Source: an uncultured Dongia sp.
GTDB taxonomy: Bacteria; Pseudomonadota; Alphaproteobacteria; Dongiales; Dongiaceae
Direction: 5' to 3'
Assembly: GCF_936916975.1 (NCBI RefSeq)
Contig: NZ_CAKZGO010000005.1
Location: 124,001-188,000 of the forward strand
DNA length: 64,000 bases
Position 1 is the first letter of the stretch, and each line of letters starts with the position of its first letter. Below, in pieces: positions 28,444 through 37,806 of the stretch. A model generated the notes under the pieces. It saw only the letters and a list, made by a program, of their open reading frames with translations. It made no database searches and was not told where the DNA came from. The position numbers were made by a program, and so were the translations under genes.

Positions 28444-28863
28444 CTATGCCGCGTCGACGATTTCGAAGCTGTGCGTGATGGCGGCGGTCTTGCCCAGCAT
28501 GATCGAGGCCGAGCAATATTTCTCAGCCGACAGATCAATCGCGCGCTGGACGGTGTCGGGTTTCAGATTCCTGCCCGTCACCACGAAATGCATGTTGATC
28601 TTGGTGAACACCTTAGGCTCGGTGGTGGCGCGCTCAGCTTCCAGCCGGCATTCGCAGCCGCTGACATCCTGGCGCCCTTTTTGCAGGATCAACACCACAT
28701 CGACCGAGGTGCAGCCGCCGGTACCGAGCAGCAGGTATTCCATGGGCGACGGCGCGATGGTCGGGCCACCGGGTGTCGACGCCGCATTCATGACAACGGC
28801 ATGGCCGCTATTGCTCTCCCCCAGAAAAGTGCTGTTCTCGATCCACGTTACGCGGGCTTTCAT
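28444..28863 (-). CDS. OsmC-family peroxide-detoxifying protein (YhfA-like)
   Basis: A 139-residue protein of the OsmC/Ohr superfamily. The redox cysteines sit in GTGGCTSVDVVLIL and in QDVSGCECRLEAER, consistent with a thiol-peroxidase-type site. The start ATG (MKARVTWIENSTFLGESNSG) is typical of the YhfA branch. It is on the same strand as the Mrp gene and 27 bases downstream of its stop, so co-transcription is likely. The natural substrate of this branch is not known. Confidence 0.87.
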   Translation of the reverse strand: MKARVTWIENSTFLGESNSGHAVVMNAASTPGGPTIAPSPMEYLLLGTGGCTSVDVVLILQKGRQDVSGCECRLEAERATTEPKVFTKINMHFVVTGRNLKPDTVQRAIDLSAEKYCSASIMLGKTAAITHSFEIVDAA

Positions 28864-28890
28864 GATCTCATTTCCTATTGCAGCACGATG

Positions 28891-30018
28891 CTATTGCAGG
28901 ACGATTCTGGGCGCGACTCGCTGCGGTGTTTTTTCAAGCTTGTTCCAGACCTTCGCGGCAATCTCGCCATAGGCCAGCGAATGCGGCGAGGTCGGATCGC
29001 TGGCGACGATCGGTGTGCCGGCATCAGAGGTTTCGCGGATCTTGATGTCGAGCGGGATCTCGCCCAGGAAATCGACACCGAACTTGGCTGCCTCGCGCTG
29101 CGCGCCGCCATGGGCGAAGATGTCGGTGCGATGGCCGCAATTGGGGCAGCTGAAATAGCTCATGTTCTCGATGATGCCGAGGACAGGCACATCGACCTTG
29201 CGGAACATGTTGAGGCCCTTCTTGGCATCGAGGAGGGCGATATCCTGCGGCGTGGAGACGATGACCGCACCGGAGAGCGGGACGGATTGCGACATGGTCA
29301 GCTGCGCGTCGCCGGTGCCGGGCGGCAGGTCGCAGACCAGGATGTCGAGTTCGCCCCAATTGACCTCGCGCAGCAATTGCGTGATGGCGCTCATGACCAT
29401 CGGCCCGCGCCAGATCATCGGGGTATCTTCCTCAATGAGGAATCCCATCGACATGACCTTGACGCCGAAGCTCTGCTTGGGTTCCAGCGTCTTGCCATCC
29501 TTGCTTTCCGGCCGGCCGCTCAAACCCATCAGGCGTGGCTGCGACGGGCCATAGATGTCCGCATCCAGCAGGCCGACTTTGAGGCCCAGCGTCGTGAAGG
29601 CGAGGGCGAGGTTGGTGGCGGTCGTCGATTTGCCAACGCCGCCCTTGCCGCTGGCGATGGCGATGATGTGCTTAACGCCAGGGACCAGGGCCTTGGCGCC
29701 GCCCGGCTTCTGGCCAGGACCCGCGGCGGCTGGGCGCTGTTGCTGTGCTGCAGCGGGGGCTTTGTGGGCCGTGAGGACGGCGGTCACGGAGAGGACGCCG
29801 TCCAGCTTCATGACGGCTGCTTCGGCGGATTTACGGAGCGGTTCCAGCTTGTCGCCCAGGGCCGGGTCGACCTCGATCGTGAACCCGACATGGCCCTCTC
29901 GCAGGACCAGACCCTGAACCATGCCGCGGTCGATGATGTTTCCCCCCGATCCCTGGGCGTCAGGAGCGGTAATTGTCGATAAAATCGAGCGAATTTCCGC
30001 TTCGGTGATGCTGGCCAT
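28891..30018 (-). CDS. apbC: Mrp/ApbC-type iron-sulfur cluster carrier ATPase
   Basis: A 375-residue P-loop ATPase that carries and transfers Fe-S clusters. The N-terminal DUF59 (MIP18-like) domain spans about residues 1-85; an Ala/Gln/Pro linker leads to the Mrp domain. The deviant Walker A SGKGGVGKSTTATNLA is near residues 118-133, and the cluster-binding CPNC is at C291/C294 in MSYFSCPNCGHRTD. The ATG at 30018 has GAGG upstream; the frame is open further (30177) but reads as shadow. It is divergent from hflK. Confidence 0.93.
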   Translation of the reverse strand: MASITEAEIRSILSTITAPDAQGSGGNIIDRGMVQGLVLREGHVGFTIEVDPALGDKLEPLRKSAEAAVMKLDGVLSVTAVLTAHKAPAAAQQQRPAAAGPGQKPGGAKALVPGVKHIIAIASGKGGVGKSTTATNLALAFTTLGLKVGLLDADIYGPSQPRLMGLSGRPESKDGKTLEPKQSFGVKVMSMGFLIEEDTPMIWRGPMVMSAITQLLREVNWGELDILVCDLPPGTGDAQLTMSQSVPLSGAVIVSTPQDIALLDAKKGLNMFRKVDVPVLGIIENMSYFSCPNCGHRTDIFAHGGAQREAAKFGVDFLGEIPLDIKIRETSDAGTPIVASDPTSPHSLAYGEIAAKVWNKLEKTPQRVAPRIVLQ

Positions 30019-30206
30019 CCTTGAAATATCCTCTTCCCGCCCCGATATGATGCGCGCGCCATCCAATCGTTGCAAAAGACCGAATCTCTTATGGTCCTTT
30101 GATTGCGGTGGTGCGGCGGCTGTCATATAAGGCTTTGGCGCGACCAATAAAAGGGCGCTGGCCGGCAGCGGTCTCATTCATTCATTGATCAGTCTCGAGG
30201 ATCCTT

Positions 30207-31382
30207 ATGGCGTGGAATAATCAGGGCGGTCCCTGGGGCGGCGGGCAGAGCCCCTGGGGTCGCGGCGGCGGCGGTAGCGGCGGCAATCAACCCCCCGATT
30301 TCGAAGAAATGATCAAACGCGGCCAGGATCGGATGAAATCCATGCTGCCGGGCGGGTTCGGCTCCGGACGGGCGCTGACCCTCATTGCGGCCGCGGCCGT
30401 CGTGCTGTGGCTGGTGACGGGGTTCTATGTCGTCAATCCGGGCCAGGTCGGTGTCAATATGCTGTTCGGCAGCTTTGTCAGCCAGACCACGCCGGGCCTC
30501 CGGTGGAACTGGCCGGTGCCGATTGGTGATCACTACACGCCGGACGTTGCGACGCGCTACCGTGTCGAGGTTGGCTTCCGGGCCGAGACCGCCAGCGGTT
30601 CCGATCGCGACGTGCCGGAAGAAAGCCTGATGCTGACCGGCAATGAGAACATCATCGATGTGCGCGCCGTCGTGCTGTGGCGCATCAACAATGTCGAGCA
30701 GTTCCTGTTCGGCATGGGCGATCCCGAGACCAGCGTGAAGAACACAGTGGAAGCGGCATTGCGCGAAATCATCGGTCAATCAAGCTTTGAATTCGCCATC
30801 ACCGAAGGCCGGGGCTCGATCGAGATCAAGGCGCGGGAACTCGCGCAGCAGATGCTGGACAGCTACCGTTTGCCCCAGAGCGAGGCCGAGGAAAGCAAGG
30901 CCGGTGCCATCACCATCGAGCAGCTGTCGCTGCAGAAGGTCGATGCCCCTAGCGAAGTCATCGACGCCTTCCGCGACGTGCAGAAAGCCCGGGCCGACCG
31001 TGAAGCAGCGATCAATGATTCACAGGCCTATGTGAATCAGGTGACAGAAGAGGCCAAGGGCCAGGCAACACAGATCGTGAAGCAGGCCGAAGCCTATAAG
31101 GCGGAGAAGGTTGCCATCGCCCAGGGTGACGCGCAGCGCTTCATCTCGGTCTATGACCAGTACAAGCAGTCGCCGGATATCACTGAGCGGCGGCTTTATC
31201 TGGAAACCATGGCCGGCATCCTTGGCGGCATGAACAAGATCCTGATCGACGAATCCGGGGCCGGCGGTGCCGTGCCCTATCTGCCACTCGATCAGCTGCT
31301 GAAATCGCGCCAGCAGGCGCCAGACACGACGAATACCGATCCAGCGCCGGCCTCCGGTAGCATTACGGGAGCCTCGCAATGA
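30207..31382 (+). CDS. hflK: FtsH protease modulator HflK
   Basis: A 391-residue band-7/SPFH protein. The Gly/Trp-rich cytosolic head (MAWNNQGGPWGGGQSPWGRG) is followed by one membrane segment (about residues 57-75) and an SPFH domain in the periplasm, with PGLRWNWPVPIG and QVTEEAKGQATQIVKQAEAY in the coiled-coil part. HflK and HflC form a large cage around FtsH and limit its action on membrane proteins. The stop overlaps the hflC start (ATGA), giving a coupled pair. Confidence 0.95.
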   Translation: MAWNNQGGPWGGGQSPWGRGGGGSGGNQPPDFEEMIKRGQDRMKSMLPGGFGSGRALTLIAAAAVVLWLVTGFYVVNPGQVGVNMLFGSFVSQTTPGLRWNWPVPIGDHYTPDVATRYRVEVGFRAETASGSDRDVPEESLMLTGNENIIDVRAVVLWRINNVEQFLFGMGDPETSVKNTVEAALREIIGQSSFEFAITEGRGSIEIKARELAQQMLDSYRLPQSEAEESKAGAITIEQLSLQKVDAPSEVIDAFRDVQKARADREAAINDSQAYVNQVTEEAKGQATQIVKQAEAYKAEKVAIAQGDAQRFISVYDQYKQSPDITERRLYLETMAGILGGMNKILIDESGAGGAVPYLPLDQLLKSRQQAPDTTNTDPAPASGSITGASQ

Positions 31383-32263
31383 GCCAGGGAAAGATCATTC
31401 TAGGTGCCATCATCGTCGTCTTGCTGGCAATCGTGGCCTACAGTTCGACCTTCGTGGTGCAACAGGCTGAATCGGCCATCGTGCTGCGTTTCGGCAATCC
31501 GCAGGAAGTGATCGAAGAGCCGGGGCTGAAGCTCAAGCTGCCGATCGCGGACAATATCGTGATCCTCGATCGCCGCGTGCTGAACTTCGACGCACCGGCG
31601 CAGGAATTGCTGACGCGTGACCAGAAGCGCGTCGTGATCTCGGCCTTTGTGCGCTATCAGATCGTCGACAGCCTGAAATTCTATCAGGTCGGCCGGACTT
31701 ACTCGAACGCCGAAAGCCAGATCCGCAGCGTGCTGGGCTCGACCCTGCGCAGCGTCATCGGCAACGTCGCCCTCGTGGATACGCTGACGCCGAAGCGGGC
31801 CGACATCATGCGGCAGATCCGCAGCGAGCTGACGCGCCAGGCGGCAGAGCCTTACGGCATCAAGATCGTCGACGTGCGGTTCAAGCGCGTCGATCTGCCG
31901 GCGCAGAACAGCGAGGCGGTGTTCAATAGCATGCGCAAGCAGCGTGCCCAGGAAGCGGCCGGTATCCGCGCCGAGGGCGCCAGAGAGGCCCGCGAAAAGC
32001 GCTCCGAAGCCGACAAGCAGCGGATCGTCGTGGTGGCCGAAGCTCGCAAGCAGTCTGAAATCCTGCGCGGCCAGGGCGAAGGCGAAGCCATTGGTATTTA
32101 TAACGAGGCCTTCGGCCGCGACCCTGCCTTCTTCGATTTCTACCGGTCGCTGCAGGCGATGCAGGAAGGGTTGCGGGGCGATACGACCACCTATGTCGGT
32201 CCGCCGACCGGTGATTTCTTCCGCTTTTTCGGCACCGAGCTGAAAAAGGCACCGGCGCAGTAA
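31379..32263 (+). CDS. hflC: FtsH protease modulator HflC
   Basis: A 294-residue partner of HflK. One membrane segment near the N-terminus (IILGAIIVVLLAIVAYSSTF) leads to an SPFH domain (QQAESAIVLRFGNP, EPGLKLKLPIADNIVILDRR), a coiled coil rich in Glu/Arg/Ala (AQEAAGIRAEGAREAREKRS) and the C-terminal FFDFYRSLQAMQEG seen across HflC proteins. Coupled to hflK by a 4-base overlap and followed by a hairpin terminator at 32314. Confidence 0.95.
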   Translation: MSQGKIILGAIIVVLLAIVAYSSTFVVQQAESAIVLRFGNPQEVIEEPGLKLKLPIADNIVILDRRVLNFDAPAQELLTRDQKRVVISAFVRYQIVDSLKFYQVGRTYSNAESQIRSVLGSTLRSVIGNVALVDTLTPKRADIMRQIRSELTRQAAEPYGIKIVDVRFKRVDLPAQNSEAVFNSMRKQRAQEAAGIRAEGAREAREKRSEADKQRIVVVAEARKQSEILRGQGEGEAIGIYNEAFGRDPAFFDFYRSLQAMQEGLRGDTTTYVGPPTGDFFRFFGTELKKAPAQ

Positions 32264-32313
32264 GATTCTGGTGGAAACCTTCCTGCGACAGCATTGTTGA
32301 TGTGTTGGCATTG

Positions 32314-32344
32314 ACCGATCGGGCAGCTTGCCCGGTCGGTTTTT
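32314..32344 (+). terminator. Rho-independent terminator after hflKC
   Basis: ACCGATCGGGC (32314-32324), loop AGCTT, GCCCGGTCGGT (32330-32340), then TTTT. The 11-base stem has one G-U pair. It lies 50 bases after the hflC stop and separates the hflKC transcript from the protease gene. Confidence 0.88.
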
Positions 32345-32426
32345 GCGTTATAATGGGTAACGAAATCCGGCCGGCCCGCGAAAGCGTAAAGACGGTGGCT
32401 GCAATCAGGTGAGGGTGACCAAGGCA

Positions 32427-33932
32427 ATGCATAGGAATCGGAACAGGTCGCGCGCGCGGGCCATTGCCATGGCGCAGCCGGTCATGGGTGCCAAGCAGCT
32501 ACGTGTCCTGGGGCTCGCATTGCTGGTCGCTTTGCTGGCCATGCTGGCCGGGTTGAAACTCGCCGATGCGCGCTCGGCGCCGGAGAGCTTTGCCGATCTC
32601 GCCGAAAAATCGCTGCCGGCTGTGGTCAACATTTCGACCACCCAGATGGTGTCGCCCGACAGCCAGGTCCAGGATCTGGACGATATGTTCCGCGAGTTCC
32701 TCGACCGCCAGGACGGCGAGCGGCCCAAGCCGCGCAAGGCTACCTCGCTCGGTTCCGGCTTCATCATCGATGCTACCGGCTATATCGTCACCAACAATCA
32801 CGTCATTGAGGATGCCGAAGAAATCACGGTCATCACCCACGACAATGAAGAACTAAAGGCGAAGCTGGTCGGCCGGGACGAAAAGACCGATCTGGCCTTG
32901 CTCAAAGTTGAGACCAAGGAGCCGCTGCCGGCGGTGAAATGGGGCGATTCAGACGAGCTGCGCATTGGCGATTGGGTGCTGGCGATCGGCAATCCGTTTG
33001 GCCTGGGTGGCACGGTGACGGCCGGTATCGTCTCCGCCCGCCAGCGCGACATCAACGCCGGCCCCTATGACGATTTCATCCAGACCGATGCCTCGATCAA
33101 CCGTGGCAATTCCGGTGGTCCGATGTTCAACATGGATGGCGAGGTCGTCGGCATCAATTCGGCGATCTATTCGCCGTCGGGCGGTTCGGTCGGCATCGGG
33201 TTTTCGATCCCGTCCAATCTCGCCAAAGGCGTCATCGCCCAGATCAAGGAATTCGGCCATCCGCGGCGCGGCTGGCTGGGTGTCCGTATCCAGACCGTCA
33301 GTCCGGAACTCGCCGAAGGCCTGCGCCTGCCGCAGGCCAAGGGGGCGCTGGTTTCAAGTGTGTCGACCGGTGGACCCGCCGACAAGGCCGGTATCCGCCA
33401 GGGCGACGTGATCCTGGAATTCAATGGCCGCGAAGTCGCCGACATGAAGGCGCTGCCGCGCCTGGTGGCGGATTCGCAGTTCGGCAAATCCGTGCCGGTC
33501 TCGATCTGGCGCAAGGGCGCCAAGACCACGGTCACGGTCGAACTGGGCGAACTCGATGAAAAGGCTGAAGCCGCGCTGCAGACCACGCAGCCGGAAGGCG
33601 AGCCTGAACAGGCGCCGGAGAAGGGCGACAAGATCGAGCTGCTGGGTGTCGAGGTCGGCAAGATCGACGACAACGCGCGTGGCAAGTTCGAACTGCCGCA
33701 GGATGCCGAGGGTGTCGTCATCCTCACCGTCGATGACAATGGCCCGGCCGCGGAAAAGGATCTGCGGCCCGGCGACGTCATTGCCGAAGTCGACCAGAAG
33801 GCGGTCGCATCGCCAGCCGATGTGCGCGACCGGGTGAAATCAGCGCAGGAGAACGGCTATCGGCTGGTCACTCTGCTGATCAACCGCCAGGGCGACTTCC
33901 AATGGGTCGCAGTGAAGATCGGGAAGAAGTAA
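32427..33932 (+). CDS. degP: DegP/HtrA-family periplasmic serine protease
   Basis: A 501-residue protease/chaperone of the Do family. A basic head and one hydrophobic segment (GLALLVALLAMLAGLKLADA) form an uncleaved anchor or signal. The trypsin-like domain has the triad H125 (NNHVI), D155 (TDLALL) and S229 (GNSGGP). PDZ1 starts near RRGWLGVRIQTVSPELAEGL; PDZ2 has GVVILTVDDNGPAAEKDLRP. The ATG at 32427 is chosen for the upstream GAGGG; a GTG at 32409 is also in frame. Placement behind hflKC is common in alphaproteobacteria and groups two membrane/envelope quality-control systems. Confidence 0.93.
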   Translation: MHRNRNRSRARAIAMAQPVMGAKQLRVLGLALLVALLAMLAGLKLADARSAPESFADLAEKSLPAVVNISTTQMVSPDSQVQDLDDMFREFLDRQDGERPKPRKATSLGSGFIIDATGYIVTNNHVIEDAEEITVITHDNEELKAKLVGRDEKTDLALLKVETKEPLPAVKWGDSDELRIGDWVLAIGNPFGLGGTVTAGIVSARQRDINAGPYDDFIQTDASINRGNSGGPMFNMDGEVVGINSAIYSPSGGSVGIGFSIPSNLAKGVIAQIKEFGHPRRGWLGVRIQTVSPELAEGLRLPQAKGALVSSVSTGGPADKAGIRQGDVILEFNGREVADMKALPRLVADSQFGKSVPVSIWRKGAKTTVTVELGELDEKAEAALQTTQPEGEPEQAPEKGDKIELLGVEVGKIDDNARGKFELPQDAEGVVILTVDDNGPAAEKDLRPGDVIAEVDQKAVASPADVRDRVKSAQENGYRLVTLLINRQGDFQWVAVKIGKK

Positions 33933-33942
33933 GCACTCTCTT

Positions 33943-34033
33943 CCGTCATCCTCTGCGAAGGCGGAGGACCCACGAGTTACTTTCTTCGTGAGGCGACAAA
34001 CTCGTGGGTGGTCCGCCTTCGCGGACCATGACG
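33943..34033. repeat. Intergenic stem-loop repeat, inverted pair
   Basis: CCGTCATCCTCTGCGAAGGC and CCCACGAGTT (33943-33979) are matched by AACTCGTGGG and CCTTCGCGGACCATGACG (33999-34033). The outer CGTCAT/ATGACG and inner CCCACGAGTT/AACTCGTGGG pair perfectly around a 19-base loop. The ends AACTCGTGG and ATGACG are shared with the 17319-type repeats, so they are likely members of one dispersed family. It lies between two convergent genes and may act as a bidirectional terminator. Confidence 0.8.
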
Positions 34034-34034
34034 A

Positions 34035-34949
34035 TTAAGAGAGGGGCTCCGCAAACTCAGCTCGGCGATAGCCCATATAGAAGAGCAGGCCGGTGAGGTC
34101 CGCGTAGTTCAGCTGGCAGCCGATGGTTGCCTTCACCTTGGCCTTGCCGCGGTAGCCGCAGCCGAGCCCTGCTGCACTCAGCATCGGGATATCGTTGGAT
34201 CCATCGCCGATGGCAGCGGTCTGCTCCGGGGTTAGCTTCAGCTCAGCCGTCAGATGGCGCAGGCGGCCGAGCTTGCCGAACTCGCCATCCGGATCGACGA
34301 TCGGCGGGATCAGCTTGCCGGTGGTCTTGCCCCCTTCGAACTCGAAATCATTCGAGATATCGATGTCGAACCCGACCCGGGCCGCCACTCGGCTGGTGAA
34401 ATACCGGAAGCCGCCGGACACCAGGGCCGTGTAGCAGCCGTCGCGCCGCAGGGTGTGGATGAGTGTTTCGGCGCCAGGCGACAGTTCCACTTTCAGATAA
34501 GCGGCGGCGAATTCGGCTTCGGTCAGGCCGGCAAGCAGGGCCACACGCGCAATCAGGCTTTGCGTGAAATTGATCTCGCCCTTCACGGATTTCTGGGTGA
34601 GGGCGTCGATTTCGGCCTTGTCGGTGGCAAAGACCGAGAGATCGTCGAGCGTTTCTGCGGTGACGATGGTGGCGTCCATGTCGCAGAGCAGAAGCTGCTT
34701 CTTGCGCCCGGCAGAGGCTTGGGCATAACAATCCACAGCATCGCCACCCAGCATGGCGAGGGCGATGTTCTGGGCGCTGGCGGGATTGAGGCCGCTGAAG
34801 CCAAGATCGCAGGCAAAACCGGGCTCGAGCCAGTCGGGTGCCGCGACGTTGGCGCCGGCACGGGACAGGGCGGCCGCGATGCTGGACAGCGCGGCTGGAT
34901 CGAGCCGCGCTTTGTCGGGCGCTGAAACGAGGGTGAGTACGAGGTTCAT
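34035..34949 (-). CDS. serB: Phosphoserine phosphatase
   Basis: Hydrolyses O-phosphoserine to serine, the last step of serine synthesis. The 304-residue protein from the ATG at 34949 has an N-terminal ACT-like region (about residues 1-75) and a HAD phosphatase domain. Motif I is DMDATIV, where the two Asp are nucleophile and acid/base; motif II is in LVSGGFRYF and motif III is GDGSNDIPML. Longer in-frame starts run into miaA and are unlikely. Divergent from miaA, with the two start codons only about 20 bases apart. Confidence 0.94.
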   Translation of the reverse strand: MNLVLTLVSAPDKARLDPAALSSIAAALSRAGANVAAPDWLEPGFACDLGFSGLNPASAQNIALAMLGGDAVDCYAQASAGRKKQLLLCDMDATIVTAETLDDLSVFATDKAEIDALTQKSVKGEINFTQSLIARVALLAGLTEAEFAAAYLKVELSPGAETLIHTLRRDGCYTALVSGGFRYFTSRVAARVGFDIDISNDFEFEGGKTTGKLIPPIVDPDGEFGKLGRLRHLTAELKLTPEQTAAIGDGSNDIPMLSAAGLGCGYRGKAKVKATIGCQLNYADLTGLLFYMGYRRAEFAEPLS

Positions 34950-34971
34950 GACGGTCGGGCGTATAGAGGAA

Positions 34972-35949
34972 ATGGCTGCCAAGGACAAGGTACCGCCGGC
35001 GGCCGGCCGCGTGGTGGTGATCGCCGGCCCCACGGCGTCGGGCAAGTCCGCTTTGGCGCTCGATCTGGCGGAAGCGCTGGACGGCACCATCATCAATGCG
35101 GATTCGATGCAGGTCTATCGCGACCTCCCCGTCCTGACGGCTCAGCCGGATGCAACCGATCTTGGCCGTGTGCCGCATCGGCTTTACGGTTTTCTCGATC
35201 TCGACGATGCCTGCGATGCGCAGCGCTGGGCCGGTCTCGCGGTGGCGGAGATCGCGGCGGTGCTGGCCGGCGGCGGTATCCCCATCCTGGTCGGTGGCAC
35301 CGGCCTCTATCTCCGAGCTCTCACCACGGGCTTCAGCCCGCTGCCGGAAATTCCGGCCGAGATACGGGATGCGGCCCGCGCGCTGGTCGCAGAGGAGGGA
35401 GCACCCGCCATCCATGCGCGGCTGACCGAGCGCGACCCGGTTATCGCCGCGCGCCTGAAGCCGACCGACCGCCAGCGCATTGCACGCGCCTGGGAAGTGC
35501 TGGAAGCGACCGAGCGGCCGCTGTCCTGGTGGCAGGCGCAGGCGCCCGTTCCACCGACGAAGCATCACTTTTTCAGTCTCGTCCTCAACCCGGAACGCGC
35601 CGGCCTCTATCAGGCGGTCGATGGCCGGTTCGAGGCGATGCTCGAACGCGGCGCCTTGGCCGAGGTCGCGGCAGCAGAGGCCCTGCCGGGCAAGGTCGTC
35701 GCCGGCGGCCGCAAGGCGCTCGGCTATCCTGAGCTCGCGCGTGTTGTCAGCGGCGAGGCAACGCTGGGAGAAGCCGTCCCCGCAGCGCAGCAGGCGACCC
35801 GCCGATATGCCAAGCGGCAGCTCACCTGGTTTCGCCACCAAATGGGCGAAACTCATTTTATATCGCCTGACCTGCCAGCTATGAAATTTTCGCAAAGTTA
35901 TACGGCGGAAACGCGCCACAAAATTCGCGATTTCCTGTTGACCCCTTAA
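34972..35949 (+). CDS. miaA: tRNA dimethylallyltransferase
   Basis: Adds the isopentenyl group to A37 of tRNAs reading UNN codons. The 325-residue protein has the P-loop GPTASGKSALAL near residue 19, the substrate motif DSMQVYRDLPVLTAQPD, and GGTGLYLRALTTG and ARYA-like TRRYAKRQLTWFRHQ near the end. The ATG at 34972 (MAAKDK) follows AGAGGA; an in-frame ATG at 34948 overlaps the serB start and is less likely. Single gene, followed about 90 bases later by ilvB. Confidence 0.93.
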   Translation: MAAKDKVPPAAGRVVVIAGPTASGKSALALDLAEALDGTIINADSMQVYRDLPVLTAQPDATDLGRVPHRLYGFLDLDDACDAQRWAGLAVAEIAAVLAGGGIPILVGGTGLYLRALTTGFSPLPEIPAEIRDAARALVAEEGAPAIHARLTERDPVIAARLKPTDRQRIARAWEVLEATERPLSWWQAQAPVPPTKHHFFSLVLNPERAGLYQAVDGRFEAMLERGALAEVAAAEALPGKVVAGGRKALGYPELARVVSGEATLGEAVPAAQQATRRYAKRQLTWFRHQMGETHFISPDLPAMKFSQSYTAETRHKIRDFLLTP

Positions 35950-36043
35950 GGAGCAGACACTAAGGTCCGGCCACCGCAGCGCGAAAACCGCCCTGCGATT
36001 GGAATTCTTTGTGCCCAAGGGGGCGCAAACTGAGGATCAGATC

Positions 36044-37804
36044 ATGGCAGCAGAACCTATCACCGGTGCAGAAATCATCGTCAAAGCACTGATTGATCAA
36101 GGGGTTGATGTAATTTTCGGCTACCCCGGCGGGGCCGTATTGCCGCTCTATGACGCCCTCTTCAAGCAGAACAAGGTGCGACACATTCTTGTGCGGCACG
36201 AACAGGCGGCTGTTCACGCGGCGGAAGGCTATGCTCGGTCGACCGGCAAGGTCGGCGTCGTGCTCGTGACCTCCGGCCCCGGCGCCACCAATGCCGTCAC
36301 GGGCTTGACCGATGCGCTGATGGATTCGATCCCGCTGGTTTGCCTCACCGGCCAGGTGCCAACGCATCTCATCGGCAACGACGCCTTTCAGGAAGCCGAC
36401 ACGACCGGCATCACGCGCCCCTGCACCAAGCATAACTATTTGGTGAAGTCGGTCGAAGATCTGTCGCGGAAGGTCCATGAGGCCTTTTATGTCGCACGCT
36501 CCGGCCGTCCCGGCCCGGTGCTGCTCGATCTGCCGAAGGATGTGCAGCAGGCGAAGTACGAATACGTCAATCATGCTGGCCAGCGTCACCGCACCTATAA
36601 CCCGGTGCAGAAGCCGGACCGCTCGCAAGTGGAAAAGGCCGTCGAGTTGATGGCCACCGCCAAGCGTCCGCTCTTCTATATCGGTGGTGGCTGCGTCAAT
36701 TCGGGCCCGCTTGCCTGCAAGATGCTGGTCGATTTCGTGCGCCTCACCGGCTTCCCCTGCACGCAGACCTTGATGGGCCTCGGCGCCTTCCCGGCCTCCG
36801 ATCCCTTGTCGCTCGGCATGGTCGGCATGCATGGCATGTTCGAATCCAACCACGCGATGCATGATTGCGACGTCATGATCAATATCGGCGCGCGCTTCGA
36901 TGACCGCGTGACCGGCCGCTTGAACGCCTTCTCGCCGGGATCGAAGAAGATCCATGTCGATATCGACCCCAGCTCGATCAACAAGAGTGTGCGCGTCGAC
37001 ATTCCGGTCGTGGGCGATGTGGGGCATGTGGTCGAAGAAATGATGCGCATCTGGAAAGCGCGCCAGATCAAGACCGACCAGAAGGCTCTGGCGACCTGGT
37101 GGGACCAGATCAACAAATGGCGTGGCCGCAACTGCCTCAAATACAAGCCACACGACACGATCATCAAACCGCAGTTTGCACTTGAGCGGCTCTATGCGGC
37201 GATCAAGGACAAGGATTTCTATATCTCGACGGAAGTGGGCCAGCACCAGATGTGGGCTGCCCAGTTCCTGAAATTCGAGAAGCCCAATCGCTGGATGACC
37301 TCGGGCGGTCTCGGCACCATGGGCTATGGCCTGCCGGCGGCTTATGGCGTGCAGGTGGCGCATCCGGAATCGCTGGTGATCGATGTCGCCGGCGAAGCCT
37401 CGATCCTGATGAACATCCAGGAAATGGCGACGCTGGTGCAGTATCGCTTGCCGGTGAAGATCTTCATCATGAACAACAAATGGATGGGCATGGTGCGCCA
37501 GTGGCAGGAGCTGCTGCATGGCGGGCGCTATTCGGAATCCTACAGCGATGCGCTGCCGGACTTCGTGAAGCTGGCTGAAGCCTTCGGCGCCTCCGGTTTG
37601 CGCGCGGAAAAGCCGGCCGATCTTGATGGCGTCATCAAGGAAATGATCGACATCAAGGGGCCGGTCATGGTCGATGTCTGCGTCGACGAAAAGGAAAACT
37701 GCTTCCCGATGATTCCGTCCGGCGCACCGCATAACGAAATGCTGCTCGGTCCCGATGACCAGTCTGCCCGGCCGGTCTCCGACGAGGGCATGGTGCTGGT
37801 CTGA
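36044..37804 (+). CDS. ilvB: Acetolactate synthase large subunit
   Basis: ThDP- and FAD-dependent first common enzyme of branched-chain amino acid synthesis. The 586-residue protein has the active-site Glu in HILVRHEQAAVHAAEGYARS, GAPGATN-type SGPGATNAVTGL, and the ThDP-magnesium segment near VAGEASILMNIQEMATLVQY, ending MNNKWMGMVRQWQ. The last has GEAS where many family members have GDxS. The ATG at 36044 follows GAGGATC and gives the family length; a longer frame from 35999 lacks a site. ilvN follows 2 bases after the stop. Confidence 0.95.
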   Translation: MAAEPITGAEIIVKALIDQGVDVIFGYPGGAVLPLYDALFKQNKVRHILVRHEQAAVHAAEGYARSTGKVGVVLVTSGPGATNAVTGLTDALMDSIPLVCLTGQVPTHLIGNDAFQEADTTGITRPCTKHNYLVKSVEDLSRKVHEAFYVARSGRPGPVLLDLPKDVQQAKYEYVNHAGQRHRTYNPVQKPDRSQVEKAVELMATAKRPLFYIGGGCVNSGPLACKMLVDFVRLTGFPCTQTLMGLGAFPASDPLSLGMVGMHGMFESNHAMHDCDVMINIGARFDDRVTGRLNAFSPGSKKIHVDIDPSSINKSVRVDIPVVGDVGHVVEEMMRIWKARQIKTDQKALATWWDQINKWRGRNCLKYKPHDTIIKPQFALERLYAAIKDKDFYISTEVGQHQMWAAQFLKFEKPNRWMTSGGLGTMGYGLPAAYGVQVAHPESLVIDVAGEASILMNIQEMATLVQYRLPVKIFIMNNKWMGMVRQWQELLHGGRYSESYSDALPDFVKLAEAFGASGLRAEKPADLDGVIKEMIDIKGPVMVDVCVDEKENCFPMIPSGAPHNEMLLGPDDQSARPVSDEGMVLV

Positions 37805-37806
37805 TC

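Noticed and set aside
28471-29982. 503-residue plus-strand ORF
   Set aside because: Antisense to osmC and apbC, both well supported.
37380-37480. GEAS in place of GDxS in IlvB as a sign of lost activity
   Set aside because: Glu can replace Asp as magnesium ligand and the rest of the site is intact, so this is probably a normal variant.
35960-37732. 590-residue minus-strand ORF
   Set aside because: Lies entirely antisense to ilvB in a high-G+C frame; Arg/His/Asp-rich shadow composition, no family.
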